NCBI GenBank assembly: GCA_020633295.1
Contig: JACKDW010000003.1
Location: 124,001-188,000, forward strand
DNA from: Myxococcales bacterium
GTDB taxonomy: Bacteria > Myxococcota_A > Polyangia > Nannocystales > Nannocystaceae
DNA: 64,000 nt
Direction of reading: 5' to 3'
The notes below the pieces were generated by a model, which did not search any database, was not told the DNA's origin, and saw nothing but the letters and a program-made list of their open reading frames with translations. Position 1 is the stretch's first letter. Every line of letters starts with the position of its first letter. Positions 16,066 to 26,390 of the stretch are shown here, in pieces. The position numbers were made by a program, and so were the translations under genes.

Positions 16066-17427
16066 TCAGCCTGGGCGTTGACCGATGATCATGATGTCGT
16101 CGATGTACCAGCCGACCGTGGTCTCGTCGACGCCGGCGTCGCCGACGCAGTCACCGGAGCAGTCGAAGCCCGCTTCGAAGATGATCACCGCGTCGTCGTC
16201 AAAGTCGATCGACGTCATGAAGTCTTGCAGGTCGTAGACCGCGGACTGCCAACCACCCGGGAGGTCGGCGGCGACGTTCTGCTGGGTGTACCCGCGCTGG
16301 CCGGCGAGCGGGTTGCCCTCGCCGGCGCCCTGGCAGTAGGTGCCGTCGCCGATGTCGGTGAGGCCGTAGGCCTCGTCCATCTTGGGCAGCGCGGGCGGCA
16401 CCATACCCACGCCGCCGATCTTGAGGTTGCCGCCGTCCCCGTTGGAGTTCGCCGGGTACCCCGGCGGCATGGTGCAGTTCGGGTAGTACCAGCGGTGCCG
16501 GAACAGCAGGTACAGCTCCTCGACGTCGGGGTCGAACTCGCTGAGGTCGATCGGGAGCGACTGCATCGCCGCGATGCCGGCGATCTCGGGGGACGGCCCG
16601 GACCACCACAGCGGGTTCCCGGGCGAGATGTCGTTGTTGACCTCGGCGTTCCAGGACTGGAAGTTGTCCGGGTTGCCCTCCGGCGGCATCTTCATGAACG
16701 ACGTGTTGTTGTTCGCGCCGTTATAGAAGTACAGGCGCTCGCAGTCGATCGTGCACGAGAGCTCGTCGATGTCGTCGTTGCCCATCACGAGCTCGTCGAT
16801 GTCGAGGTTGTCGACGCCCTCGTCGCACAGCTCGCCGGCGGCCTCGTTGAGCACCCCGTCGCCGCACGCCTGCGCGGTGCAGTCGATGTTGCACGCGGCG
16901 GTCTCCTCCTCCTCGCCGGGGTCGCAGTCCTCGCCGGCGGCGGCGTTGGTGATGCCGTCGCCGCACGAGCTGATCGTGCAGTCCACGGTGCAGTCCTCCG
17001 TCTCGCCGCCGCGGTCGCACTCCTCCCCGGGGTCGACGACCCCGTTGCCGCAGCTCGCCGACGTGCACGTGGGCGTGCAGGTCGCCGAGCCGTCCGGGCC
17101 GTCGTCGCACGCCTCGTCGAGGCCGACGACGCCGTCGCCGCAGACCTGCAGCGTGCAGTCTGACTTGCACGCCGCCGCGTCCGCGTTGGCCTCGCCGTCG
17201 TCGCACTCCTCGCCGTGTGAGCTGTCGACCAGGCCGTTGCCGCAGAGCTCTGCGGGCGTCGTGCCGCAGTAGCCGTCCGCGTTGCAGCTCTGGCCGCCGC
17301 CGCACTGCGCGTCGTTCTCACACGGGAGCCCGCTCGCATCCGAGCCGTTGAAGCAGCTCGAGGTGGCGGCCGCGAGCCCCGCGCCTATCAGGAAGAAGAG
17401 GACATGTCGAAGCGGCGTTTGAGTCAT
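16066..17427 (-). CDS. Cys-rich-repeat lipoprotein
   Basis: A 453-residue predicted outer-membrane lipoprotein with leader FFLIGAGLAAATSSC and lipid-site Cys at about 25. Five Myxococcus Cys-rich repeats follow (CGNGLVDSSHGEECDDG, CGDGVVGLDEACDDG, CGNGVVDPGEECDRG, CGDGITNAAAGEDCDPG, CGDGVLNEAAGELCDEG). The C-terminal ~200 residues form a beta-rich domain (YLLFRHRWYYPNC, GWYIDDIMIIGQ) resembling lectin/MAM-like folds; WYIDDI is typical of such modules but I cannot name the family. It is convergent with the TPR-like gene and divergent from the next FG-GAP lipoprotein. The role is surface recognition by inference only. Confidence 0.82.
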   Translation of the reverse strand: MTQTPLRHVLFFLIGAGLAAATSSCFNGSDASGLPCENDAQCGGGQSCNADGYCGTTPAELCGNGLVDSSHGEECDDGEANADAAACKSDCTLQVCGDGVVGLDEACDDGPDGSATCTPTCTSASCGNGVVDPGEECDRGGETEDCTVDCTISSCGDGITNAAAGEDCDPGEEEETAACNIDCTAQACGDGVLNEAAGELCDEGVDNLDIDELVMGNDDIDELSCTIDCERLYFYNGANNNTSFMKMPPEGNPDNFQSWNAEVNNDISPGNPLWWSGPSPEIAGIAAMQSLPIDLSEFDPDVEELYLLFRHRWYYPNCTMPPGYPANSNGDGGNLKIGGVGMVPPALPKMDEAYGLTDIGDGTYCQGAGEGNPLAGQRGYTQQNVAADLPGGWQSAVYDLQDFMTSIDFDDDAVIIFEAGFDCSGDCVGDAGVDETTVGWYIDDIMIIGQRPG

Positions 17428-17621
17428 CGGTCGTGAGCGGTCGAGGAGCGAGAGAGCGCGCGTCGGGACCGGCAGCGCGACGACGCGATTTCAGTGTACC
17501 CGCGACGCAGATTCGTGGGAAGCAGCGCGCATGGAGAGAAACGTTCGACGCGCGTGCACGCGCGCGCGCGGGCCGGCGCGCGTGCCTCTGATGTTGTAGC
17601 TTCGTGGGGGGAGAAATCGCT

Positions 17622-18956
17622 TTGCTTCAAATATTTAGACACTCCCGGGCGTGGGTCGTGGTCCTCGCGGCGCTGGCGACAGGGGGCCTCGCGGGCTGCG
17701 GTGACGACGTGTGCGAGACCGAGTCCGAAACGGAGATCACGGGGACGAGCGGCTCGACGAGCGCCACCGAGCCGACCAGCACCGGCCCGACGACGAGCAC
17801 CGGCGAGGTCACCTCGACCACGGCCGGGACCGCGATGACGGACCCGAGCACCAGCTCGGCGAGCGCGACCGAGACGACCGGGACGACCGAGACGACCGGC
17901 AACGACTTCATGTGCCTCGACAGCGGCGAGCTGTGCTTCGTCTACGCGTTCGCGTTCCTCGAGGGCGCGCGCGTCGGCGCGCTCGAGCTCGGCGAGCTCG
18001 TGGACGGCGGCGCGCTCGACGTCGTCGTCGGGCTCGAGGACGGCTATCAGATCTGGTCGGGCGCCGGCGGTGGGAGCTTCACCGAGACGCCGAAGGTCCT
18101 GCTCGACAACGCCGTGCTCGACATCGTGGTCGCCGATCTCGACGGCGACGGGGACAACGACATCGCGTTCACGCAGAGCGCGAGCGACTCCGTCGAGATC
18201 CACGTCAACGAGGACGGGCTGTTCTTCCCCAACGACATGGTCTCGGTCGTCGGCTTCCCGCGCGCGCTCGCGATCACGGACGTGAACAACGACATGAACC
18301 TCGACCTCGTCGTCGCGGCCGAGCTCGCGGGCGGCGTGAACCTGCTCATCGGCAGCGGCGACGCGACCTTCTCGAACTCCGTGTTCACGCCCGCGGGCAG
18401 CGCTCCGCTCTCGCTCGTGCTCGCGCCCTTCAGCGGCGGCATCTTCGACGACATGCTCGTGGCGAACTTCGGCGGCGACACGATCGGCTACTACCCCGGC
18501 GAGATGAACGGCTTCGGCGACGAGAAGGGCGTCGGGATGATCGCGGGCCCGCGCGCGCTCGCGGTCGGCGACTTCGACAACGACTTCAACCTCGACTACG
18601 CGGTCTCGGGCGAGGGCAACGACGCGGTGGGCGTCGCGCTCGGCACGGGCGTCGGGACGTTTGATACGCTCGATCTTTTCGCGGCCGGGCTCGATCCGCG
18701 CGCACTCGTTGCGGCCGACTTCAACAACGACCTCGCGCTCGACGTCGCGGTCGCCAACCGCGGCGGCGACGACGTGACGGTGCTGCTGGGCGACGGCACA
18801 GGCAAGCTCGGCGTCGCCCAGCCCGTGTACAGCGTGTTCGAACCGTCGGCGCTCGCGGTCGCCGACCTCAACGGCGACGGCGGCCCGGACCTCGTGATCG
18901 CGAGCGACGGCGCCGTGGCCGGCGGCGTGACCGTGATCGTGACGAAGGGCGCGTGA
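17622..18956 (+). CDS. FG-GAP/VCBS beta-propeller lipoprotein
   Basis: A predicted lipoprotein of about 444 residues. TTG 17622 is preferred because GGGGGAG lies about nine bases upstream and it yields a compact leader ending LATGGLAGC; an in-frame GTG at 17604 has no such site. After a Thr/Ser-rich spacer come about seven propeller blades with loops such as DLDGDGDNDIAF, DVNNDMNLDLVV, DFDNDFNLDYAV, DFNNDLALDVAV and DLNGDGGPDLVI, the calcium-binding FG-GAP pattern. It is a complete gene without C-terminal anchor. Such proteins often bind partners or polysaccharide at the surface; no ligand can be deduced here. Confidence 0.83.
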   Translation: MLQIFRHSRAWVVVLAALATGGLAGCGDDVCETESETEITGTSGSTSATEPTSTGPTTSTGEVTSTTAGTAMTDPSTSSASATETTGTTETTGNDFMCLDSGELCFVYAFAFLEGARVGALELGELVDGGALDVVVGLEDGYQIWSGAGGGSFTETPKVLLDNAVLDIVVADLDGDGDNDIAFTQSASDSVEIHVNEDGLFFPNDMVSVVGFPRALAITDVNNDMNLDLVVAAELAGGVNLLIGSGDATFSNSVFTPAGSAPLSLVLAPFSGGIFDDMLVANFGGDTIGYYPGEMNGFGDEKGVGMIAGPRALAVGDFDNDFNLDYAVSGEGNDAVGVALGTGVGTFDTLDLFAAGLDPRALVAADFNNDLALDVAVANRGGDDVTVLLGDGTGKLGVAQPVYSVFEPSALAVADLNGDGGPDLVIASDGAVAGGVTVIVTKGA

Positions 18957-19033
18957 GCTCGCGCGACGCGGCGGGCTCGGCGGCCGCGCGCCCGCGCGCG
19001 TCATCGCTCGACGAGTTCTGTTAATATCGGGAC

Positions 19034-21208
19034 ATGTCACTTAGTTTATGTTTGAGAATCTCGGCGGCTACGCTGGGGACGCTCGCGCTCGCGGGCTGCA
19101 GCTCCCCTGACGACTTTCGCCCCACCGGCGACACCGACACCGGCGGCAACAGCCAGAACGGCGCGACCGACGAGAGCCCGGGCACCTCCGCGGCGACGAG
19201 CGGGGGCCCCGGCGCCAGCGACACCGACGCCGTCACCGCCACCGCGTACGAGACCGACGGGAGCGGGACGACCTCGGGCACCGCGGGGCAGGCGGAGACC
19301 ACCGACGCGAGCGGCCTCGCGCCGTGTCAGTGCGACCCACCCGTGAGCTGCGGCGCCGGCTTCTGCCACGCGGCCTGCGCGGACGAGGAGGAGTTTCCCG
19401 CCGAGTGCGTGTGCGAGGCCGGCGTGATCGACACCCCGGCGACCTACGGCTGCCACGCGTGCGAGCCCGTGGTCGGCGGCACGCACAACATCGATCTCGC
19501 CGTCCAATCCGTGAACGGGCGGATCTTCATCAACGAGAGCAACGACCCGCCGCCGATCGACCTGCAGAGCTCCGCGAAGCTGTACCTGCTCGACCCCGGC
19601 TCCGGCGACACGGTCGTCGGGGGGCTGACGAACGAGCTCGCGTTCGACACCAAGGCGATCTCGGGCGTCTACGACGTGGCCTACTCGATCGTCAACAACA
19701 GCGAAGACGCGCTGCCCTGGAACTCGCGCGCCGCGATCGAGCGCGTCGCCGTGACCGAGTTCCGCGACGAGCCTGACGTGCGGGACGTCTACGTGAGCTC
19801 GACCTTCCTGGGCGGAAAGTTCACGCTGAACGTCGACGGCCAGGCCGGCGTCGAGCCCGGCGACGGCGGCGACGACGGCAACATCTACCTGCGCGATCGC
19901 GTCACCGGCGACTCGGTGCTGCTCGGGAGCACCCACGACAAGTCGTACACGGGGCGGCGGGTGCTCGCGGGCGAGTACGACGTGGTCTTCGAACTCGAGT
20001 CGCCTGGCTCGCTGATGCCGCGCAACCACGTCGTCGTGCTGCCCGAGAGCGCGGAGGTGACCGCCAAAGACGTGACCGCCGAGCTGCTCGACGTGGAGAT
20101 CCCCGTGGTCGAGATCAGCGGCACCTTCCTGCTCAACGGCGGGCCCGCGCCCGGGGAGGTGAGCGACCACGGGCTCGTGATGCTGCGCGACCCCGTGACG
20201 CAGGACGTCTTCGAGCTCGGGCGCACGAGCGACGGCACCTACAAGCTGCGCGTCGTCCCGGGCGTCTACGACGTGCTGTACACGGGGCTCGCGTCGACCG
20301 GCGAGATGCCGATGAACGCCGGCGCGGTGATCGGCCAGATCAAGGTCGGCGCCGGCGAGCTCGTCAACGACATCAACATCGCGGCGACGAAGGTCTCCGG
20401 CGCCATCACGATCGACGGCGCGACGCCGCCGGAGCTCGCCAGCGACGACGGCGAGCTCTGGCTCGAGGGCAGCGAGCTCGGGCGCGTGCGCCTCGGCAAC
20501 ACCAGCGACCTGACCTACGACGCGAGCGTGATCGACGGCGTCTACGACGTGTATTACACGCAGCAGACCGCGAGCGAGCTCGCGCCCGTGAACACGCACG
20601 CGCGCCTGAGCGCCGACGTCACGCTCCCCGACGGGCTCGGGTCGATCGACATCTCGACGACGGTGGTCAGCGGCGTGTTCCTGCTCGACGGGGCTGAGCC
20701 CGCGCTGCCGGGGCTAGAGGACGCGCGCGTGTACCTCAAGGACGAGCTGACGGGCGACTCCGTGCTGCTCGGCTACCTGTCCGAGGGGGACTTCTCGCGC
20801 CGCGTCGTGAAGGGCGACTATCAGGTCTACTACTCGCTCGAGGCCGGCGGCGGGCTGCTGCCGGTGAACCTCAACGGGCGGACCGGGCAGTCTGTCTCGG
20901 CGACCGAGGAGCTCTTCGACGACGGGCACGAGCTCGACGTTCGCCCCGTGCAGCTCACCGGCTCGCTGCTCTTCAACGGCGGGCCGCCGCCGACGGACGC
21001 CAACGACTACGGGCTGTACTACCTGGTCCATCGCGACACCGGCGACGAGATCTACCTCGGCAGCAGCGTCGATCAGCAGTACAGCGTCAACGTGCTCCCG
21101 GGCGAGTACCTGATCTACTACCGGCACGGCTACACCGCGGCGACGAAGAACGAGTCGCCGCGCAACAGCAACGCGCTCGTCGGCTGCGTCGAGCTCATGA
21201 ACCCGTAG
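19034..21208 (+). CDS. Six-repeat surface lipoprotein, copy 1 of a tandem pair
   Basis: A 724-residue lipoprotein: leader with lipobox TLALAGC (Cys ~22), acidic Thr/Ser spacer, a Cys-rich knot (CQCDPPVSCGAGFCHAAC), then six beta-rich repeats of about 96 residues. Each repeat ends in a signature strand: AISGVYDVAY, VLAGEYDVVF, VVPGVYDVLY, VIDGVYDVYY, VVKGDYQVYY, VLPGEYLIYY. The pattern resembles carboxypeptidase-regulatory-like or Cna-B-like modules but I do not recognise the family. The downstream gene has the same order of domains and matching repeats in matching positions, so the pair arose by whole-gene duplication. Function unknown; a surface stalk or adhesin is plausible. Confidence 0.83.
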   Translation: MSLSLCLRISAATLGTLALAGCSSPDDFRPTGDTDTGGNSQNGATDESPGTSAATSGGPGASDTDAVTATAYETDGSGTTSGTAGQAETTDASGLAPCQCDPPVSCGAGFCHAACADEEEFPAECVCEAGVIDTPATYGCHACEPVVGGTHNIDLAVQSVNGRIFINESNDPPPIDLQSSAKLYLLDPGSGDTVVGGLTNELAFDTKAISGVYDVAYSIVNNSEDALPWNSRAAIERVAVTEFRDEPDVRDVYVSSTFLGGKFTLNVDGQAGVEPGDGGDDGNIYLRDRVTGDSVLLGSTHDKSYTGRRVLAGEYDVVFELESPGSLMPRNHVVVLPESAEVTAKDVTAELLDVEIPVVEISGTFLLNGGPAPGEVSDHGLVMLRDPVTQDVFELGRTSDGTYKLRVVPGVYDVLYTGLASTGEMPMNAGAVIGQIKVGAGELVNDINIAATKVSGAITIDGATPPELASDDGELWLEGSELGRVRLGNTSDLTYDASVIDGVYDVYYTQQTASELAPVNTHARLSADVTLPDGLGSIDISTTVVSGVFLLDGAEPALPGLEDARVYLKDELTGDSVLLGYLSEGDFSRRVVKGDYQVYYSLEAGGGLLPVNLNGRTGQSVSATEELFDDGHELDVRPVQLTGSLLFNGGPPPTDANDYGLYYLVHRDTGDEIYLGSSVDQQYSVNVLPGEYLIYYRHGYTAATKNESPRNSNALVGCVELMNP

Positions 21209-21448
21209 GGCTCGCCGCGGCAGGCGTCTCGCGGACGGCTCGGGCGCGCGCCGGACACGGCGCGTCGCCCGTCGTCCGCGGGTGAAATTGCGCCGCGTCT
21301 GTCTCCAGCGCGTCGTCGATCGCGGCGCGACGGCGCGTGAACGTGGTCCGGATCACGCGGTCGCTCGTGTCGCGCGCGGCGGACGTCCACGTCGCGCGCG
21401 GACCTGTTCCGCGCCGGTGTATGTGCGCCTGTCTGCTATGATGCGGGC

Positions 21449-23533
21449 ATGCCGCGTAACATGTCCCTTATTTATGGTAGCGCGCTCGCGGGCGCGCTCG
21501 CGCTCGCGGGCTGCGATAACTCCGACTCCTCCACGGGCAGCGGCGGCGAGACGGACGGCGGCACCTCCTACGACAGCAACGGCCCCGGCTCGAGCGGGCC
21601 GGGCCCGACCACAGACACGGAGGAGCCGTCGACGTCGTCGTCGTCCACCACCAGCGGCGATCCAGAGGTGCAGTACTGCCCCTGCGAGTGGATCGACTGC
21701 GGGGACGTCGGCGAGTGCGACGGCCCGGTCGAGAACCCGGAGCGCGACGAGCCGACGTGCCTGTGCCCGGAGGGCGCGCTCGAGCTCGGGCACGCGTGCT
21801 TCTCGTGTGATCCGCAGGCCAGCTCTGGCGACGCGCACCCGCTCAACATCGACGTGCGCACGATCGAGGGCCGCGTGCTGCTCGACGGCGACGCGCCGCC
21901 GACGGACGAGGCCGAGGCGGGCGCGCTGAGCATGCGCGACCTCGACAGCGGCGACTACATCGAGCTCGGCTCGACGACCGCCGGCGACTTCACGGCGCGC
22001 GTCGCGACGCGCCTGTACGATCTCTACTACTCCGTCCAGAGCAACGTCAGCGGCGAGGTGCCCGACAACACGCTCGCGCGCCTGCGCCGGATCCCGGTCG
22101 ACTTCTCCAGCTCCCCGGTGCCGCAGGAGGACGTCGTCGCCGAGCTGCGGACGACCGTGCTCTCGGGCTCGCTGCTGGTCAACGACGAGCTCACGCCGAG
22201 CGGCCTCGACGACTACGGCGTGCTGCTGCTGCGCTCGCCCGAGTCAGGGGACGAGCTCGAGCTCGGCCCGACGAGCGCGCAGTCCTACGAGCTGCGCGTG
22301 CTCAAGGGCGTCTACGAGATCATCTACGAGGCCAGGAAGCCTGGGCCCGCCATGCCGGCGAACTCGCGCGGCCGCGTCGGCGAGCTCGAGATCGGCGCGG
22401 GCCAGCCGACCGAGGTCACGCCGATCACGATCCCCGTGGTGAAGCTGTCGGGCGCGGTGACCATCAACGACGCGCCGCCGCCCGGGGACAAGAGCGACTA
22501 CGGTCTGCTCTACCTGCGCGACGCCGCCAGCGGCGCGCTGACGCTGATCGGCGAGACGAGCGCGCAGAGCTACGCGATCAACGTCCTCCCCGGCGTCTAC
22601 GAGATCATCTACTCGAGCGTCGTCTCCGGCGTGACGCCGCACAACAAGCACGCGCGCGTCGTCGGGCCGATCCCGGTGGGCGCGGCGCCGGCGATGGCGC
22701 TCGACATCAACATCCAGACGACCCCGGCGCTCGGCGCGATCACGGTGAACAACGCGGCGCCGCCGACGAGCGCGGCGGACGACGGCGTGCTCACGTTAGA
22801 GGGCGTCGACGGCCTCGGGACGGTGGTGCTCGGGAGCACGCGCACGGGCCTGTACACGAAGTCGATCATCCCGGGCACGTACGACGTCTTCTACACGCAG
22901 GAGACCGCCGGCGCGGTGATGCCCCAGAACACCCACGCGCGCGTGCTCGCGAACGTCCCGTACGGCGCGCTGCCAGTTAACGTGGACATCCCGGTCATCA
23001 CGGTCTCCGGCGCGCTCTCGCTCAGCGACGGCGCCGAGGCGATCAGCGAGCTCGAGGACGGGCGGGTGTTCCTGCGCGACGAGAGCGTCGGCGACTCGGT
23101 GCTGCTCGGCGCGCTCAGCCAGGGCACGTACTCGCGTCGCGTCATCCCCGGGGCCTACACGGCTCACTACGCGATCGAGGCCGGCGGCGCGGTCGTGCCG
23201 GCGAACGGGGACGCGCGCGTCAGCGACGCGATGACGATCGACGTCGACGCCCCGGCGCTCGACATCGTGATCCCGGTGAGCGACGCGGCGGTCGCGGTCA
23301 CCTACAACAAGAAGCTCCCGCCCACCGATAAGGTCGACTACGGCGCGATCTACCTCGAGAGCGTAGACAGCGGCGACGAGCTCTACCTCGGCGACACGAC
23401 CGAGGGGACGGTCTCGCGTCGAGTCGTCGCGGGCTCCTACCTGATCCGCTACCGGCACCGCGTGGGCGGCGACAACCGGCTCTCGCCCCTGAACAAGAAC
23501 GTCGCGCTCGACTGCGTGACCTTCACGGAGTAG
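21449..23533 (+). CDS. Six-repeat surface lipoprotein, copy 2 of a tandem pair
   Basis: A 694-residue paralogue of the preceding gene. It has the leader AGALALAGC, Ser/Gly spacer, Cys-rich knot (CPCEWIDCGDVGEC, CLCPEGALELGHACFSC) and six ~96-residue repeats with end strands VATRLYDLYY, VLKGVYEIIY, VLPGVYEIIY, IIPGTYDVFY, VIPGAYTAHY, VVAGSYLIRY. The fourth repeats share YTQxT and the sixth share YRHxx with copy 1, so order was kept after duplication. 240 bases separate the copies, so each may have its own promoter. Its stop overlaps that of the convergent Rieske gene by 11 bases. The ligand and role are unknown. Confidence 0.83.
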   Translation: MPRNMSLIYGSALAGALALAGCDNSDSSTGSGGETDGGTSYDSNGPGSSGPGPTTDTEEPSTSSSSTTSGDPEVQYCPCEWIDCGDVGECDGPVENPERDEPTCLCPEGALELGHACFSCDPQASSGDAHPLNIDVRTIEGRVLLDGDAPPTDEAEAGALSMRDLDSGDYIELGSTTAGDFTARVATRLYDLYYSVQSNVSGEVPDNTLARLRRIPVDFSSSPVPQEDVVAELRTTVLSGSLLVNDELTPSGLDDYGVLLLRSPESGDELELGPTSAQSYELRVLKGVYEIIYEARKPGPAMPANSRGRVGELEIGAGQPTEVTPITIPVVKLSGAVTINDAPPPGDKSDYGLLYLRDAASGALTLIGETSAQSYAINVLPGVYEIIYSSVVSGVTPHNKHARVVGPIPVGAAPAMALDINIQTTPALGAITVNNAAPPTSAADDGVLTLEGVDGLGTVVLGSTRTGLYTKSIIPGTYDVFYTQETAGAVMPQNTHARVLANVPYGALPVNVDIPVITVSGALSLSDGAEAISELEDGRVFLRDESVGDSVLLGALSQGTYSRRVIPGAYTAHYAIEAGGAVVPANGDARVSDAMTIDVDAPALDIVIPVSDAAVAVTYNKKLPPTDKVDYGAIYLESVDSGDELYLGDTTEGTVSRRVVAGSYLIRYRHRVGGDNRLSPLNKNVALDCVTFTE

Positions 23534-24692
23534 CCGCGGCGAGCCGCGCGTCGACGCGATCGTGCCACTGACTCAGCGCGCCCTCGAAGGTCGCGAAGCG
23601 GAAGTGCGCGTTGGCGCCGGCGTCGAGCCCACGCTGGATCTGCTCGGCGAGCGTCCAGTCCTCGTGCAGCGTCTTCTTGGTGAACTCGTGGTTCGCCGCC
23701 CAGAACCCGCGCGCGCGCTCGCTGAAGCCCTGGGCGCCGGGGTCCGGCACGAGCGTCGAGACCTCGATGAGCGTCTGATCCGGCGTGAGCGGCGTGACCG
23801 TGATGACGTCGAAGTGTCGCTCCTGCACGAGCACGGACGCGTTGGGGAACACGCTGTAGAGCACGTGCGAGGCCTCGCGGATGCTCCAGCGCTCGCGGGG
23901 GGCGCTCGCGAGCGCCTCGATGTCGACGCGCGGGAGCACGAGGCGGAAGTGGTCCCCGAGGCGTTCGAAGGTCGAGCCGGTGTCCTTGAAGTAGCCGCCG
24001 ACGGTCTCGCGGTGGGCGACGCGGAAGTGGTAGGACTCGAGCCCGCCGTCGACGATCAGCTTCCAGTTCGCGCGCCAGACCCTGCGCTCGACGGCGAACA
24101 CGACGCAGCTCGTGATGCCGAACGCGGTGAGCTCGTCGAGCAGCGCGCGCGTCGACGCGTCGCCGAGCGGGTCCGCCTCGTCGTCGCCCGCGCGCGGCGT
24201 CGGGCAGACCCACAGGAAGCCGGCCGCCTCGGCGCAGGGCAGCTCGACGAGCCGCGTCCGCTCGACGTCGAGGGACGGGAAGCCGTGGCGGTGTCGCGCC
24301 GACGCGAGCGTCCCGTCGAGCCGGTACGTCCACGCGTGGTAGGGGCACACGAGGCGCGAGCACTGGCCGCGCTCCCGCAGCTCGACGGTCGCGCCGCGGT
24401 GACGGCAGACGTTGAGGAACGCGCGCGCGCGCGCGTCCTCGCCGCGCGTGAGGAGCACCGGCGTACCGACGAGCTCGCGCGTGAGGAAGGCGCCCGCGCT
24501 CGCGAGCTCGCTCTGATGCGCGACGAGGTTGAGCGAGGCGCGGAACAGCACGTCGCGCTCGCGACCGAAGCGCGCCGCGTCGGTGTACTCGGCGACGGGC
24601 ACGAGCCGCTCGGCGTCGTCGCCGGCGGGCGGACGGCCGCGCGCGTTGGCGACGCACTCGTCGAGCAGGCGGAGCTCTGTCTCTCGGTCCAT
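23523..24692 (-). CDS. Rieske [2Fe-2S] aromatic-ring-hydroxylating-type oxygenase, alpha subunit
   Basis: A 389-residue soluble oxygenase subunit. The Rieske cluster ligands are in CRHRGATVE and CPYHAWTYRLDG (CxH then CxxH, residues ~92-115). The C-terminal catalytic domain holds the mononuclear iron motif GGLESYHFRVAHRE, with the two histidines in the usual spacing. It would take electrons from a reductase, not encoded nearby, to hydroxylate or demethylate a small organic substrate. The length and single-subunit context fit the choline-monooxygenase-like and carnitine-type branch better than biphenyl dioxygenases, but the substrate cannot be read from sequence. ATG 24692 starts a normal N-terminus. 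Confidence 0.9.
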   Translation of the reverse strand: MDRETELRLLDECVANARGRPPAGDDAERLVPVAEYTDAARFGRERDVLFRASLNLVAHQSELASAGAFLTRELVGTPVLLTRGEDARARAFLNVCRHRGATVELRERGQCSRLVCPYHAWTYRLDGTLASARHRHGFPSLDVERTRLVELPCAEAAGFLWVCPTPRAGDDEADPLGDASTRALLDELTAFGITSCVVFAVERRVWRANWKLIVDGGLESYHFRVAHRETVGGYFKDTGSTFERLGDHFRLVLPRVDIEALASAPRERWSIREASHVLYSVFPNASVLVQERHFDVITVTPLTPDQTLIEVSTLVPDPGAQGFSERARGFWAANHEFTKKTLHEDWTLAEQIQRGLDAGANAHFRFATFEGALSQWHDRVDARLAAATP

Positions 24693-24740
24693 ACGCGAGG
24701 GTAGCGGGTCCCCGGCGCCGCGCGCCAGCGCGGAGCGAGT

Positions 24741-25424
<684 letters not shown>

Positions 25425-25588
25425 CTCGAGATGGTACGGGGCGAGTTCATGGTATAGGCAAGTATTTTCGGCCGCGAGCGCGGGCGCGGAAGCGCGCCGC
25501 CTGGCGTCACGTCGCGCCGCCATTTTGAGATGGCTTTTTAACCATGTTATGCGCGCCAGCGCGCCGGCGCGCACGCGCGGCGTCGACT

Positions 25589-26332
25589 ATGCTCGAGGCC
25601 GTGCGCTCGCCTGCTCCCGGGATCCGAAGACGCGCGCTCGTCCTCGGCGCGACCGCGGCCGCGGGCGCCTCGCTCGTCCCCGGCGCGGCGCGGGCGAGCG
25701 CCGCCGCGGTGCTGGTGATCGGCGGCAGCGCGATGTCCGGGGCGCTCGGGCGCGTCCTCGAGGAGGACCTCGCGGGGGCCGGCTACACGACGCGACGCGA
25801 GGCCAAGATCTCGTCCGGGCTCGCGCGGCCCGACTTCTTCGACTGGCCGGCGCGCGCGCGCGCGCTGTACGGGGAGCACGCCCCGGCGGCGACGATCTGC
25901 ATGTTCGGGGGCAACGACGGCCAGGGCCTGCACATGGGCGCTGACGCGGAGCCCCCGTGGATCCGCTGGCACGAGCCGGGCTGGTCCGAGGAGTACGCGC
26001 GCCGGGTGGACGAGCTGCTCGACGCCGTCGCGCCCGCGGGCGAGCGCGTGTTCTGGATCGGCATGCCGATGATGGGCACCGAGGAGCGCACCGCCAGGAT
26101 GCACCGCCTCAACCAGATCGTGCGTCAGCGCGTCGGGCTTCGCCCGCGCGGCTACTTCCTCGACACGTGGGCGCTGCTCGCCGACGAGCGCGGACGCTAC
26201 GCGCGGACGATCCGGATCGCGGGCCGTCGCGTGACGGTGCGGGCGCAGGACGGCGTGCACTACACCCGCGGCGGCGCGCGGGTGCTCGCCGATCACGTGG
26301 TGCCGGCGGTCCGCGCCTCGCTGCAGGCGTGA
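25589..26332 (+). CDS. Secreted SGNH/GDSL hydrolase, DUF459 type
   Basis: A 247-residue exported esterase-like protein. The leader contains two arginines before a hydrophobic run (RRRALVLGATAAAGASL), possibly a Tat signal. SGNH blocks are visible: VLVIGGSAMSG with the nucleophile Ser, MFGGNDGQG with the block-III Asn, and DGVHYTRGG with the catalytic Asp/His. The spacing fits the DUF459 family, often found beside cell-wall polysaccharide O-acyl transferases, but no such neighbour is present here. ATG 25589 is the likely start; GTG 25601 would also keep the leader. It is divergent from the Cys-rich lipoprotein. Confidence 0.83.
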   Translation: MLEAVRSPAPGIRRRALVLGATAAAGASLVPGAARASAAAVLVIGGSAMSGALGRVLEEDLAGAGYTTRREAKISSGLARPDFFDWPARARALYGEHAPAATICMFGGNDGQGLHMGADAEPPWIRWHEPGWSEEYARRVDELLDAVAPAGERVFWIGMPMMGTEERTARMHRLNQIVRQRVGLRPRGYFLDTWALLADERGRYARTIRIAGRRVTVRAQDGVHYTRGGARVLADHVVPAVRASLQA

Positions 26333-26390
26333 GCGCGCGCTCGACTCCCTGCCCGCGCGCGTCGTTACTCGCTATGCTCCGGCGCACTGA

